64,000 nt of DNA from Okeania sp. SIO2B3. Its GTDB lineage: Bacteria; Cyanobacteriota; Cyanobacteriia; Cyanobacteriales; Microcoleaceae. The notes below the pieces were generated by a model that ran no database searches, was not told the origin of the DNA, and saw only the letters and a program-made list of their open reading frames with translations. The stretch is taken from positions 97,398 to 161,397 of the forward strand of contig NZ_JAAHGH010000002.1 of the NCBI RefSeq assembly GCF_010672525.1, given 5' to 3'. Made by a program: the position numbers and the translations under genes. Within the stretch, counting starts at the first letter, position 1, and the number at the start of each line of letters is the position of its first letter. This document shows, one piece after another, positions 46,879-54,919 of this stretch.

Positions 46879-47784
46879 ATGCCCTCTCAAATACTGAAAT
46901 ATGCTTACTTCCCTGGCTGTGTTGCTCAAGGAGCTTGCCGGGAGCTTTACCAATCTACCCAAGTTCTTACTCAAGCTCTGGGAATAGAGCTAATAGAATT
47001 GAAAAAGGCTGCCTGTTGTGGCTCTGGTACTTTTAAAGAGGATTCTCAACTATTAGAAGATACTGTTAATGCCCGTAACATAGCTTTGGCCGAAGAGCTA
47101 AATTTAGCCTTACTAACGCACTGTAGTACTTGTCAAGGGGTAATTGGTCATGTAGATGAACGTCTCAAGGAATCTCAACAAACCAATCCTGACTATGTAG
47201 ATCAAGTTAATGGCCTCTTGCAAAAACAGACTTGTTCTCCCTATCAAGGCAGCACAGAGGTCAAACATTTACTTCATGCCCTAGTTGCAGATTATGGTCT
47301 AGAAGAAATTCAAAATCGTGTTACCCGTAAACTCTCTGGCCTCAAGTGTGCTGCGTTCTATGGTTGCTATCTACTTAGAGGTCAAACTAATTTGCCATTA
47401 GATGACCCCTATCAACCAGAATCTATGGAAAATATGTTTCGGGCTATTGGGGCGACTCCAATTTATTACCGAGGCCGGACTCAATGTTGTGGTTGGCCTC
47501 TTTCTAGTTATGCCACCAATCAAGCTTTTCAAATGGCCGGAAATCATGTAAGCGAAGCTATTGACAAAGGTGCTGATTGTATGGTAACGCCTTGTCCTTT
47601 GTGTCACTTAAATTTAGATTCTCGTCAACCAGAGGTAGAAAAAGTGATTGGACGTAAGTTAGGTTTACCAGTGTTGCACTTACCTCAACTGATAGCTTTA
47701 GCTTTGGGTATTTATCCAACAGAATTGGGTTTGGATCGTCATGTAGTTTCAACTCGTCCAGTATTGGAAAAGTTAGGACTATAG
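46879..47784 (+). CDS. HdrB-like CCG-domain iron-sulfur protein
   Basis: Two cysteine-rich CCG domains: YFPGCVAQG with AACCGSGTFKE and CSTCQGV in the first, and FYGCYLLRG with QCCGWPLSSYA and TPCPLCHLNLD in the second. These are the ligands of the unusual [4Fe-4S] sites of heterodisulfide reductase subunit B. Cyanobacteria lack methanogenesis, so a thiol-disulfide or quinone-linked redox role is likely; SdhC-like annotations exist for this family. Length 301 is standard. Two overlapping ATGs occur; the second is in frame. Confidence 0.88.
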   Translation: MPSQILKYAYFPGCVAQGACRELYQSTQVLTQALGIELIELKKAACCGSGTFKEDSQLLEDTVNARNIALAEELNLALLTHCSTCQGVIGHVDERLKESQQTNPDYVDQVNGLLQKQTCSPYQGSTEVKHLLHALVADYGLEEIQNRVTRKLSGLKCAAFYGCYLLRGQTNLPLDDPYQPESMENMFRAIGATPIYYRGRTQCCGWPLSSYATNQAFQMAGNHVSEAIDKGADCMVTPCPLCHLNLDSRQPEVEKVIGRKLGLPVLHLPQLIALALGIYPTELGLDRHVVSTRPVLEKLGL

Positions 47785-48619
<835 letters not shown>

Positions 48620-48628
48620 TACTCCTTT

Positions 48629-48665
48629 CCCTCTATTGGTTTTTGATTTTAGATTTAATAGAGGG
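48629..48665 (+). terminator. Hairpin just after psaC
   Basis: CCCTCTATT and AATAGAGGG form a nine-base-pair stem with a 19-base loop; the following TTGGAAAATTTTAG is only weakly T-rich, so it may protect the mRNA end as much as terminate. Confidence 0.6.
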
Positions 48666-48810
48666 TTGGAAAATTTTAGATATAGCAGAAGAAAGAAGGA
48701 AGAAGAAAGAAGGAAGAAGGAAAAATCTTACGTTTTCTGAGTTTTAAGCTTTTGATCTGTCCTAACCTTTCCTGCGATTTTTATAAGGTATAATAAATAA
48801 AAAATTTTGT

Positions 48811-48845
48811 AGAGGGAATTAATAATTTTCCCTCTATTTTTTATT
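48811..48845 (+). terminator. Intrinsic terminator downstream of psaC
   Basis: AGAGGGAA/TTCCCTCT stem followed by ATTTTTTATTT. The stem sequence repeats that of the first hairpin, perhaps by duplication. Confidence 0.75.
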
Positions 48846-49037
48846 TAGTTTCTACAATTATTACAGGAGTTTGGGAAAATAAAATGATGGAAAAGCCTAT
48901 TCTTAAATAGGTTTACTCTTGCAAAATATTGATTCAATGGCAATTCCATGACTTATCTCTTTTGCCAAGTTTTATCTTAAGAAATATGTTTATAAAACAT
49001 AGCCGTTTAAGGGGATGAAAAAAATAAACTTTAGTAT

Positions 49038-49352
49038 CAGGACTTACGCAAAGGCAATATGTATAGAGTCCAGTAACTATTGGACAATAGTTTTGACCAG
49101 TATATATAGCGTATCTGCTTCATTAATGGATAATTGATAATTGATAATTACCTCGGGTTTTAACCGCTACGGAATTGAATATAAGGAGATATTATTTCTT
49201 CTCTTGGTCGATGGTCAGACAGCGAGGAGACCCGTTCTTGCAGACCCGTTCCGAAGATCGCCATCCGGAGACCGCTTTTTTTCCCCGATCAAGGGGCAGG
49301 CTTCAAGGCGCGAATTATTTAATTATTAATAATTAATTATTAGGTAAGTCCT
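49038..49352. mobile_element. CAGGACTTACGCA-family element with GC-rich cargo
   Basis: Ends CAGGACTTACGCA and inverse GTAAGTCCT. Inside lie the repeat shared with 14105-14172 and a strikingly GC-rich 100-bp piece (AGACAGCGAGGAGACCC, GATCGCCATCCGGAGACCG). The small open frame across it (49141-49329) is not convincing. Confidence 0.55.
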
Positions 49353-49403
49353 AAGTATTTCAAGCCTCCCTATTGCACGAGTTACTGATAACTGATAACT
49401 GAA

Positions 49404-49901
49404 ATGACACCCAATTTAAATGAAGTAATTAATTTTGTAGATAATACTACAAATTACAACAAGATTGCTTCAGCAATGAGAGAGCTTGTGGGTCAATTTA
49501 TGCCAATTAAGGTCATCGAAGATTCTCCACCTTTTGCAGTTGCAAGGTTGGGGGTATTTTCCCGACCGGGACAAGCGCTAATTGTTGAAGAACTTGTAAT
49601 GTATCTGCCTAATTCTCGTCATAGAGCTCATATCCATGATGAACCAGATGCAATTATCAAAATAATTACTGGAACTGGTGTTGTAGTTATTAAGGGAAAG
49701 CCTATACCTTACCAACCAGGTGATGTGCTTGATTTCCCAAAAAGTATTAGCCATGGTTTTGAGGTAGGAGATAAAGCTACACTTTTCCTATCGACTCAAA
49801 CGCCTGGGATTATCAGGAGTGATGGCTCTGTAGACTTTAAGATATGCAGATTGAGAAGAGAGTTCTACTTCGCGGTAAAAAATTGCTTGATATTAACATA
49901 A
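49404..49901 (+). CDS. Cupin-domain protein
   Basis: 165 residues. Cupin motif 1 is visible as HRAHIHDEPDAIIKIITGTG and motif 2 as PYQPGDVLDFPKSISHGFEV, giving His/His/Glu-type metal ligands. Such small cupins serve as isomerases, dioxygenases or sugar-binding regulators. First of three same-strand genes (34 bp to the next), so probably the head of an operon with the CAT-like and MATE genes. Confidence 0.8.
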   Translation: MTPNLNEVINFVDNTTNYNKIASAMRELVGQFMPIKVIEDSPPFAVARLGVFSRPGQALIVEELVMYLPNSRHRAHIHDEPDAIIKIITGTGVVVIKGKPIPYQPGDVLDFPKSISHGFEVGDKATLFLSTQTPGIIRSDGSVDFKICRLRREFYFAVKNCLILT

Positions 49902-49935
49902 TACTTGAAATATTCAGGTAAAAAAAAGTAGTGAA

Positions 49936-50628
49936 ATGGATTTACAAGAAGCTTTAGAAAGATATCAGGGTACTAAACTCAACCTAGATGAATTAAGCAA
50001 ATATCAACAGTGGGCTTTCCGTTATTTCCATAATGAAGAAATTGTTTTGAACCCAAACCTTTCAGTAACTATACACTTAGACTTGGTAAAACCTCGTGAG
50101 GTTTATGAAAGGTCTTTTCAAAATACTCAAGGAGCATCTTTTCAAGGTTATCTTGTCTGGAATTTAGTTAAAGCTTTATCTCTGGAGTGGACTTTTTGTA
50201 CCCGTAAAATTGATGGGGAATGGTATCTGTTTAAAAATCTTCCAGTTTTTTTCCCTATTGCTGTTGGTGGAGATAATAGGTTTAAAAATGTGATTATTAA
50301 TGATGTTATTTCCATGGATTGGACAAAGTTTTGTAGGGTATATCGAGACTCTATTGGACACTACAACATGGATACTGATTCTGTTCCTAGACTTATATGG
50401 GAGATTTCTCATTTTATTGGCAACCTACCTTACTTAAACTTTACATCATTTCAAATGCACAGTGAAGTTATGAAAGCTGGTCGGTCTATATTTTACTTTG
50501 GACAACGCCACAATTTGTACCAAAGACAGACTGTTCCGTTAAGCATTACCTTCGACCATGCAAATACAGATCCCTATGTGTTGAACAATCTCATGCAAAC
50601 CTATCAAAATTTGTTGATAACAGTTTAA
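49936..50628 (+). CDS. Chloramphenicol-acetyltransferase-like acyltransferase
   Basis: A 230-residue protein whose second half matches the CAT fold: FIGNLPYLNFTSFQMH, then TVPLSITFDHANTDPYVLNN, where His208 stands at the catalytic place (canonical HHxxxDG; here the Gly is Pro). The N-terminal SVTIHLDLVKPREVY resembles the CAT opening strand. CAT-like enzymes acylate small hydroxyl- or amino-compounds from acyl-CoA, as trimers. The Asp-Pro variation means catalytic activity is not assured. Sits between cupin and MATE genes with short gaps. Confidence 0.65.
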   Translation: MDLQEALERYQGTKLNLDELSKYQQWAFRYFHNEEIVLNPNLSVTIHLDLVKPREVYERSFQNTQGASFQGYLVWNLVKALSLEWTFCTRKIDGEWYLFKNLPVFFPIAVGGDNRFKNVIINDVISMDWTKFCRVYRDSIGHYNMDTDSVPRLIWEISHFIGNLPYLNFTSFQMHSEVMKAGRSIFYFGQRHNLYQRQTVPLSITFDHANTDPYVLNNLMQTYQNLLITV

Positions 50629-50648
50629 TTTAACTGAGGGAAACAATT

Positions 50649-52064
50649 TTGAACAAGGCAAGCAAAAGAATCAAAGAAAAAAATCATTTACTCACTGAGG
50701 AAATAGAATTTGAGAGAGCAAATTTAGGCTCCCAAAGTCTGGGAAACAAGAATCTCAACCAGCAAAACTCACCAGAAAATTTTCGCCCTCGTTTCCTGCG
50801 GTTCACTACTGTCAATATTCTTTCAGACATCATAGTTCCTCTAGCAGGTTTAGTAGATACAACATTCTTAGGACATTTGCCTAATATTCATCACTTAGCA
50901 GGAGTTTCTCTTGCTAGTGTAATTTTCAACTATCTTTACTGGAGTTGTCTTTTCCTATATGTAGGAACAACTGGACTAACAGCTCAAGCATCAGGACGTG
51001 GCGATCGCCATCAAGTTCTGCTGGTTTTACTACGCAACTGTTTGATAGCTTTACTTTTAGGAGTGCTGATACTGCTGTTGCAAAACCCGCTACAGAAAAT
51101 AGGATTTCACTTACTTGCTGGCACTCCAGAAGTTAAAGCTCTAGGTCAAAAATATTTTCAAGGCAGAATTTGGGATGCTCCTCCCACTCTGATTAACATG
51201 GTACTGATGGGTTGGTTTGTGGCACAACAACAAGGGAATAAAATTTTAGCAATGTCATTGGTTGTAGGTGGAACAAATATATTTCTGGATTACTTATTGA
51301 TAGTGAATTGGGGATGGGGGAGTTTCGGTGCCGGGATAGCAACAGCAGCTAGTCAGTATCTGACTTTGGTTGTAGGAATAATATTCTTGCCTTGGGAAAA
51401 CCTTCGGGCGTTAATTCCGAGAATATATCAAAAGATATTTCAACTACAGGAACTGAAAACTACTTTTCAGCTAAAGGGAAACTTTTTTATTGCTACAGTC
51501 ATATCTATCTTGACCTATGTAATTTTCATCAACCTGAGCGCAAGTTTTGGCACTTTGATCTTACTGAGTAATAGCTTAATGTTTCAAATAGTTAGTATGT
51601 CAACTAATATACTTGGGGGGCTGGCTTCAACAACGCAAGTTTTAGTGGGAAGTTATTATGGTGCTGGAGTTAATCAAAAATTACTCCCTATTCTGAAATT
51701 TTCTTTTCTGATTGGGTTCAGTTTAGTACTACCTATTGCTTCAATATTTGTCTTATTTCCAGAGCAACTCTTTGGGGTATTCACAAATAATGCTGAATTA
51801 ATTGCTATTGTTAGTAATCAGGTTTTTTGGTTACTGCCACTACTTGTCTGTATGTCTATGGCTCATGTTTTGGATGGATATTTCAATGGTTTAAACAAAA
51901 GCTTGGTTGTTCTCAGAAGTAGAGCTGGTTCTTTAATTGGATTTTTGCTTGTAGCATTTATCGCTTGGCAATTAAATTCTTCCGCTCTTTTGTGGTTAGC
52001 TTTCTTATTGTTTATAGCTACAAGAGCTATAATATTAGGAATTAAGGTGTTCTTAAATAAGTAA
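50649..52064 (+). CDS. MATE-family efflux transporter
   Basis: A 471-residue, about 12-helix carrier of the MATE (NorM/DinF-like) family: DIIVPLAGLVDTTFLGHLP, LAGVSLASVIFNYLYWSCLF and ATAASQYLTLVVGI are typical. About 40 hydrophilic residues precede the first helix. The start is a TTG with GAGGG about ten bases upstream; no ATG fits until far downstream. Exports organic cations or metabolites with Na+ or H+. Only 20 bp after the CAT-like gene, so co-transcribed with it. It could export the product of this locus. Confidence 0.87.
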   Translation: MNKASKRIKEKNHLLTEEIEFERANLGSQSLGNKNLNQQNSPENFRPRFLRFTTVNILSDIIVPLAGLVDTTFLGHLPNIHHLAGVSLASVIFNYLYWSCLFLYVGTTGLTAQASGRGDRHQVLLVLLRNCLIALLLGVLILLLQNPLQKIGFHLLAGTPEVKALGQKYFQGRIWDAPPTLINMVLMGWFVAQQQGNKILAMSLVVGGTNIFLDYLLIVNWGWGSFGAGIATAASQYLTLVVGIIFLPWENLRALIPRIYQKIFQLQELKTTFQLKGNFFIATVISILTYVIFINLSASFGTLILLSNSLMFQIVSMSTNILGGLASTTQVLVGSYYGAGVNQKLLPILKFSFLIGFSLVLPIASIFVLFPEQLFGVFTNNAELIAIVSNQVFWLLPLLVCMSMAHVLDGYFNGLNKSLVVLRSRAGSLIGFLLVAFIAWQLNSSALLWLAFLLFIATRAIILGIKVFLNK

Positions 52065-52266
52065 TCAGCAATCAGCAGTCAGCTCAAGAAACCATTATGA
52101 ACGACTACCTCCTCTATAGCTCCCATTTCTCCTGACTCTTAACTACTCCCTACTCCCTTTTTCCCCTCCTGGGAGGGGTTAGGGGTGGGTTTATTTTCCC
52201 CTCCTGGGAGGGGGAGGGGCGAGGGGTGGGTCCCTACCTCAACAAAAAGACTTCCATCAGCAAACC
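52065..52266. mobile_element. Right part of an AATTAGGG-family element
   Basis: CTCCCATTTCTCCTGACTC arrays and two CCCCTCCTGGGAGGGG palindromes are followed by GACTTCCATCAGCAAACCCT and AATT, the right end of the family. That end overlaps the last codons of the oxygenase gene and supplies its stop. Confidence 0.65.
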
Positions 52267-52947
52267 CTAATTAGTGCGATGTATCCAACCATTAATAGTA
52301 AAGCGACTGTCTGCAAAAGCTTGAGATGGGCAACTTACTGGCAAAACTTCGTGTAGATAACTACTGAAGAAAAATACAATACTATTGTTTTTTGGCTCTA
52401 TGGTTTTAAATGTATTAGCTGTTGAATAATATTTTCCCTGAATTTTACTGTCGTAAATTCTTAAATTTCCACCTGTAAATGCTTTGGGTTGTTGATAAAA
52501 ATAGTAAACATAAGTAATAACTCTCGTATCAACAGGATATTGATTATCAACATGAGTCTTGTAGAAGTTCCGGTCGTTATGAGCCGTTAACTGAGTTTCA
52601 AATTTACTAATTGAAAATTCCGGAACATTTAATTTTGTGAATACATCTGGCAAAATTTCTTGAATTTTTTTAACAATTAATTCCTCGAATTTAGCAAAAG
52701 ATGGTAATACTAAAGCACGTCGATTTTCGTTATTTTTAAACCTATTTGTGGTTGGCTCATTCGATACTACTGCCGGGACAAAATCTGATTCTTTTGGCAA
52801 CACATAATTCAATAATTGTTGATTTTCTGAATAGCTGAGGAAATTTTCTCTAAGTAAATAATTAGATTCTAAAATTTCTATTTGAGGAGTTGGGTCGGGG
52901 TCAGTTTTGATATTCGGTTGAGTTTGTTGTATTTCAATGTTAGCCAT
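52267..52947 (-). CDS. 2OG-Fe(II) oxygenase, prolyl-4-hydroxylase-like (copy B)
   Basis: 226 residues. The iron triad is His132-x-Asp134 (KTHVDNQYP) and a distal His near 199 (SYLHEVLPV); SRFTINGWIH carries the Arg that binds 2-oxoglutarate. This matches the PF13640-type oxygenases that include prolyl hydroxylases. Its nearest relative is the gene at 53215, clearly a paralogue. The C-terminal HRTN ends in a TAG contributed by a miniature-element end, so a few residues may have been lost. The substrate is unknown; the collagen-like peptide gene upstream on the same strand is the obvious candidate. Confidence 0.85.
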   Translation of the reverse strand: MANIEIQQTQPNIKTDPDPTPQIEILESNYLLRENFLSYSENQQLLNYVLPKESDFVPAVVSNEPTTNRFKNNENRRALVLPSFAKFEELIVKKIQEILPDVFTKLNVPEFSISKFETQLTAHNDRNFYKTHVDNQYPVDTRVITYVYYFYQQPKAFTGGNLRIYDSKIQGKYYSTANTFKTIEPKNNSIVFFFSSYLHEVLPVSCPSQAFADSRFTINGWIHRTN

Positions 52948-53214
52948 TTTTTAACTCATGTGAAATTAGTAATATCATGTTCGGTTGAATACTTATAAAT
53001 AACTGTTGTGAGGAGTCAGAAAGTAGGGGCGAATGGCCATTCGCCCGTACAGGATGGAAGGAGGGAAAAAAGGAGGGAAAGAGGAAATATTGGAGAATAG
53101 TATTGATAATTTCAGTATTTCTTTGGTACTGTCGGTACTGTCAGTCCTTAAATTTTATTTATAGCTGATGGCTGATAGCTGACGGCTGTTTGCGCAGCAT
53201 TCCGTAGGAAATGC
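52948..53214. other. Spacer between the two oxygenase genes
   Basis: Begins with a TATCATGTTCGGTTGAATAC end of the ATATCATGTCCGG family, then a GGGCGAATGGCCATTCGCCC palindrome (53026-53045), and ends with GCATTCCGTAGGAAATGCTTA, an end of the GTAAGCATT family that contributes the stop of the next gene. Confidence 0.65.
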
Positions 53215-53892
53215 TTATTTACAATGTATCCAACCATTAACAGTAAAACGACTGTCTGCAAAAGCTTGAGACGGACAACTTATTGGCAAAACTTCGTGTA
53301 GATAACTACTGAGAAAAAATACAATACTATTGTTTTCTGGTTCTATGGTTTTAAATGTATCAGCTTTTGAATAATATTTTCCCTGAATTTTACTATCATA
53401 AATCTTTAAGTTACCACCTGTAAAGGCTTTAGGTTCTTGATAGCAATAGTAAACATAAGTTACTGTTCTCGTATCAATTCCAGGATGTTTATTATCAATA
53501 TGAACCTGATAAAAATTCCGGTCGTTATAAGCAGTTAACCGATTTTCAAATTTACCAATTGGAAATTCTGGAATATGTAATTTGGCGAATACATCTGGTA
53601 AAATTTCTTGAATTTTTTGAACTATTAATTCCTCGAATTGAGGGAAAGATTGCAAGACTAAAGGACAATGTTGATTTTCATCAAAATTCAACCTATTTGT
53701 GCTTGAATAATTTGATACTATAGTAGGTAAAAAATCTGATTTTTTTTGCAACGCATAATTCAATAATTGCTGATTTTCTGAATAGCTGAGGAAATTTTTT
53801 TTAAGTAAATAGTGAGATTCTAAAATTTCTGTTTGAGGAGTTGATGTGGGGTCAATTTTGATATTCGGTTGAGTCTTTTGTATATTAGACAT
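53215..53892 (-). CDS. 2OG-Fe(II) oxygenase, prolyl-4-hydroxylase-like (copy A)
   Basis: 225 residues, about 75 percent similar by eye to copy B throughout. Ligands: HIDNKHPG (His-x-Asp), SYLHEVLPI (His), SRFTVNGWIH (Arg). The start codon and the first residues (MSN) come from the end of a TAGACATCTCC element inserted at the original start, and the TAA comes from a GTAAGCATT element end. GGAG abuts the ATG with no spacing, so initiation may be weak. Otherwise intact, suggesting it is still used. Confidence 0.83.
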   Translation of the reverse strand: MSNIQKTQPNIKIDPTSTPQTEILESHYLLKKNFLSYSENQQLLNYALQKKSDFLPTIVSNYSSTNRLNFDENQHCPLVLQSFPQFEELIVQKIQEILPDVFAKLHIPEFPIGKFENRLTAYNDRNFYQVHIDNKHPGIDTRTVTYVYYCYQEPKAFTGGNLKIYDSKIQGKYYSKADTFKTIEPENNSIVFFLSSYLHEVLPISCPSQAFADSRFTVNGWIHCK

Positions 53893-53997
53893 CTCCAGAA
53901 AAGAGTGAATAGGGAACAGGGAACAGGTATGGAGAGGATAGTAATTGATAATTTATCGATAATAATTGATTTTATTTTTGATTATCGGAGATATCTA
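53886..53997. mobile_element. TAGACATCTCC-family element at the start of an oxygenase gene
   Basis: TAGACATCTCC and GGAGATATCTA ends. On the far side, GTGGCTAACATCAATA is the old gene start, matching ATGGCTAACATTGAAATA of copy B. The element thus split the gene after about five codons. Confidence 0.85.
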
Positions 53998-54091
53998 TTG
54001 ATGTTAGCCACTTTTTACTTAATTTGAAAATTAATCAGCTTGGTCTTACACAAAGACACTCCATATATAGTATTTTCAACTCAAAAAATCC

Positions 54092-54149
54092 GGTGTTGCT
54101 GAATAAGGAGATTATATATAGGAACTTAGTTTCTCAAATCAGCAACACC
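54092..54149. mobile_element. Very small inverted-repeat element (58 bp)
   Basis: GGTGTTGCTGA and TCAGCAACACC are perfect 11-bp inverted repeats, related to the GGCGTTGCTGA termini at 24926. Almost no interior remains. Confidence 0.65.
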
Positions 54150-54186
54150 TCAATCAATGAAATGTTAATTATATATTTTACTTATC

Positions 54187-54278
54187 CAGGACTTACGCAT
54201 TTTTCCGACAAAAACACCATATATACCATAGTGCTATAGTTTTTATCTACTATATGTAGTGCCTTTGCGTAAGTCCTG
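54187..54278. mobile_element. CAGGACTTACGCA-family miniature element
   Basis: 92 bp, with perfect 13-bp ends CAGGACTTACGCA/TGCGTAAGTCCTG. TTATC stands on both sides as a five-base target duplication. The interior ACACCATATATACCATAGTG is also partly palindromic. Confidence 0.85.
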
Positions 54279-54306
54279 TTATCCTAAAAATTTGCCTAAT
54301 TTTTCG

Positions 54307-54645
54307 CTAATTTCCTACTGGAGCAGGAGGTCCTGGAGGACCTGGAATTCTCAATTCACCCTCTACTGGAGCAGGGGGTCCTGGAGGACCTGGAATTCTC
54401 AATTCACCCTCTACTAGTGCGGGAGGACCTGGAGGACCTGGAATTCTCAATTCACCCTCTACTGGTGCGGGAGGACCTGGAGGACCTGGAATTCTCAATT
54501 CACCTTCTACTGGTGCGGGAGGACCTGGAGGACCTGGAATTCTCAATTCACCTTCTACTGGTGCGGGAGGTCCTGGAGGACCTGGAACTTTCAAATCATC
54601 TTCTATAAATGGGGTGAGCTTATCCAAAACTGTTAGTTGGACCAT
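54307..54645 (-). CDS. Collagen-like repeat peptide, candidate hydroxylation substrate
   Basis: From the ATG with GGAG eight bases upstream the product is 112 residues: a 20-residue leader MVQLTVLDKLTPFIEDDLKV, then six copies of a 16-residue unit PGPPGPPAPVEGELRI (the last one cut to PVGN). The 48-bp DNA units are near-identical, so amplification is recent. GPPGPP is the classical context for prolyl 4-hydroxylation. Two 2OG-Fe(II) oxygenases of that type follow on the same strand. No signal peptide or membrane helix. I infer a repeat precursor peptide or a small structural protein; nothing is known to me about this particular sequence. Confidence 0.75.
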   Translation of the reverse strand: MVQLTVLDKLTPFIEDDLKVPGPPGPPAPVEGELRIPGPPGPPAPVEGELRIPGPPGPPAPVEGELRIPGPPGPPALVEGELRIPGPPGPPAPVEGELRIPGPPGPPAPVGN

Positions 54646-54865
54646 TTTTTTAACTCCGTTTAGAATATTTCGATTTAGAGAATTTGTGCTGCAATTATAT
54701 CCCATAAGGATAGGCATTTTACCTTAATTATTCGGTAAGGATAATAAGTATTCGAGAGGACATGATATAATTTATAGCTTTACTCATATCGGAGAATTTG
54801 AGAATTGTCCTAACAAAACCTGCAATTACTATGGCAAAGAAAAACCTGATTCTCCTACGGGATAA

Positions 54866-54902
54866 CTAACTTTGAGTAAGTATTATATATAGTCAAAGTT
54901 AG
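54866..54902 (+). promoter_or_regulatory. Inverted repeat just upstream of glmS
   Basis: CTAACTTTGA and TCAAAGTTAG are a perfect ten-base inverted repeat separated by 17 bases, ending 17 bases before the ATG. It could be an operator or a 5'-leader hairpin controlling access to the ribosome site, which is otherwise weak. Confidence 0.6.
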
Positions 54903-54919
54903 TCAGAATAAAAAATAAA

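Noticed and set aside
49141..49329. 62-residue frame in the 49-kb element
   Set aside because: It starts in a known non-coding repeat and crosses a composition break; no ribosome site.
54024..54239. 71-residue frame upstream of the collagen-like gene
   Set aside because: It spans two miniature elements and has no ribosome site.
54417..54608. Plus-strand repeat frame (REDLEDLEFS-type)
   Set aside because: It is the antisense shadow of the collagen-like repeats; the minus-strand frame has the start signal.
54730..54919. glmS ribozyme upstream of glmS
   Set aside because: No sequence resembling the conserved ribozyme core was recognised; only a simple inverted repeat is present.
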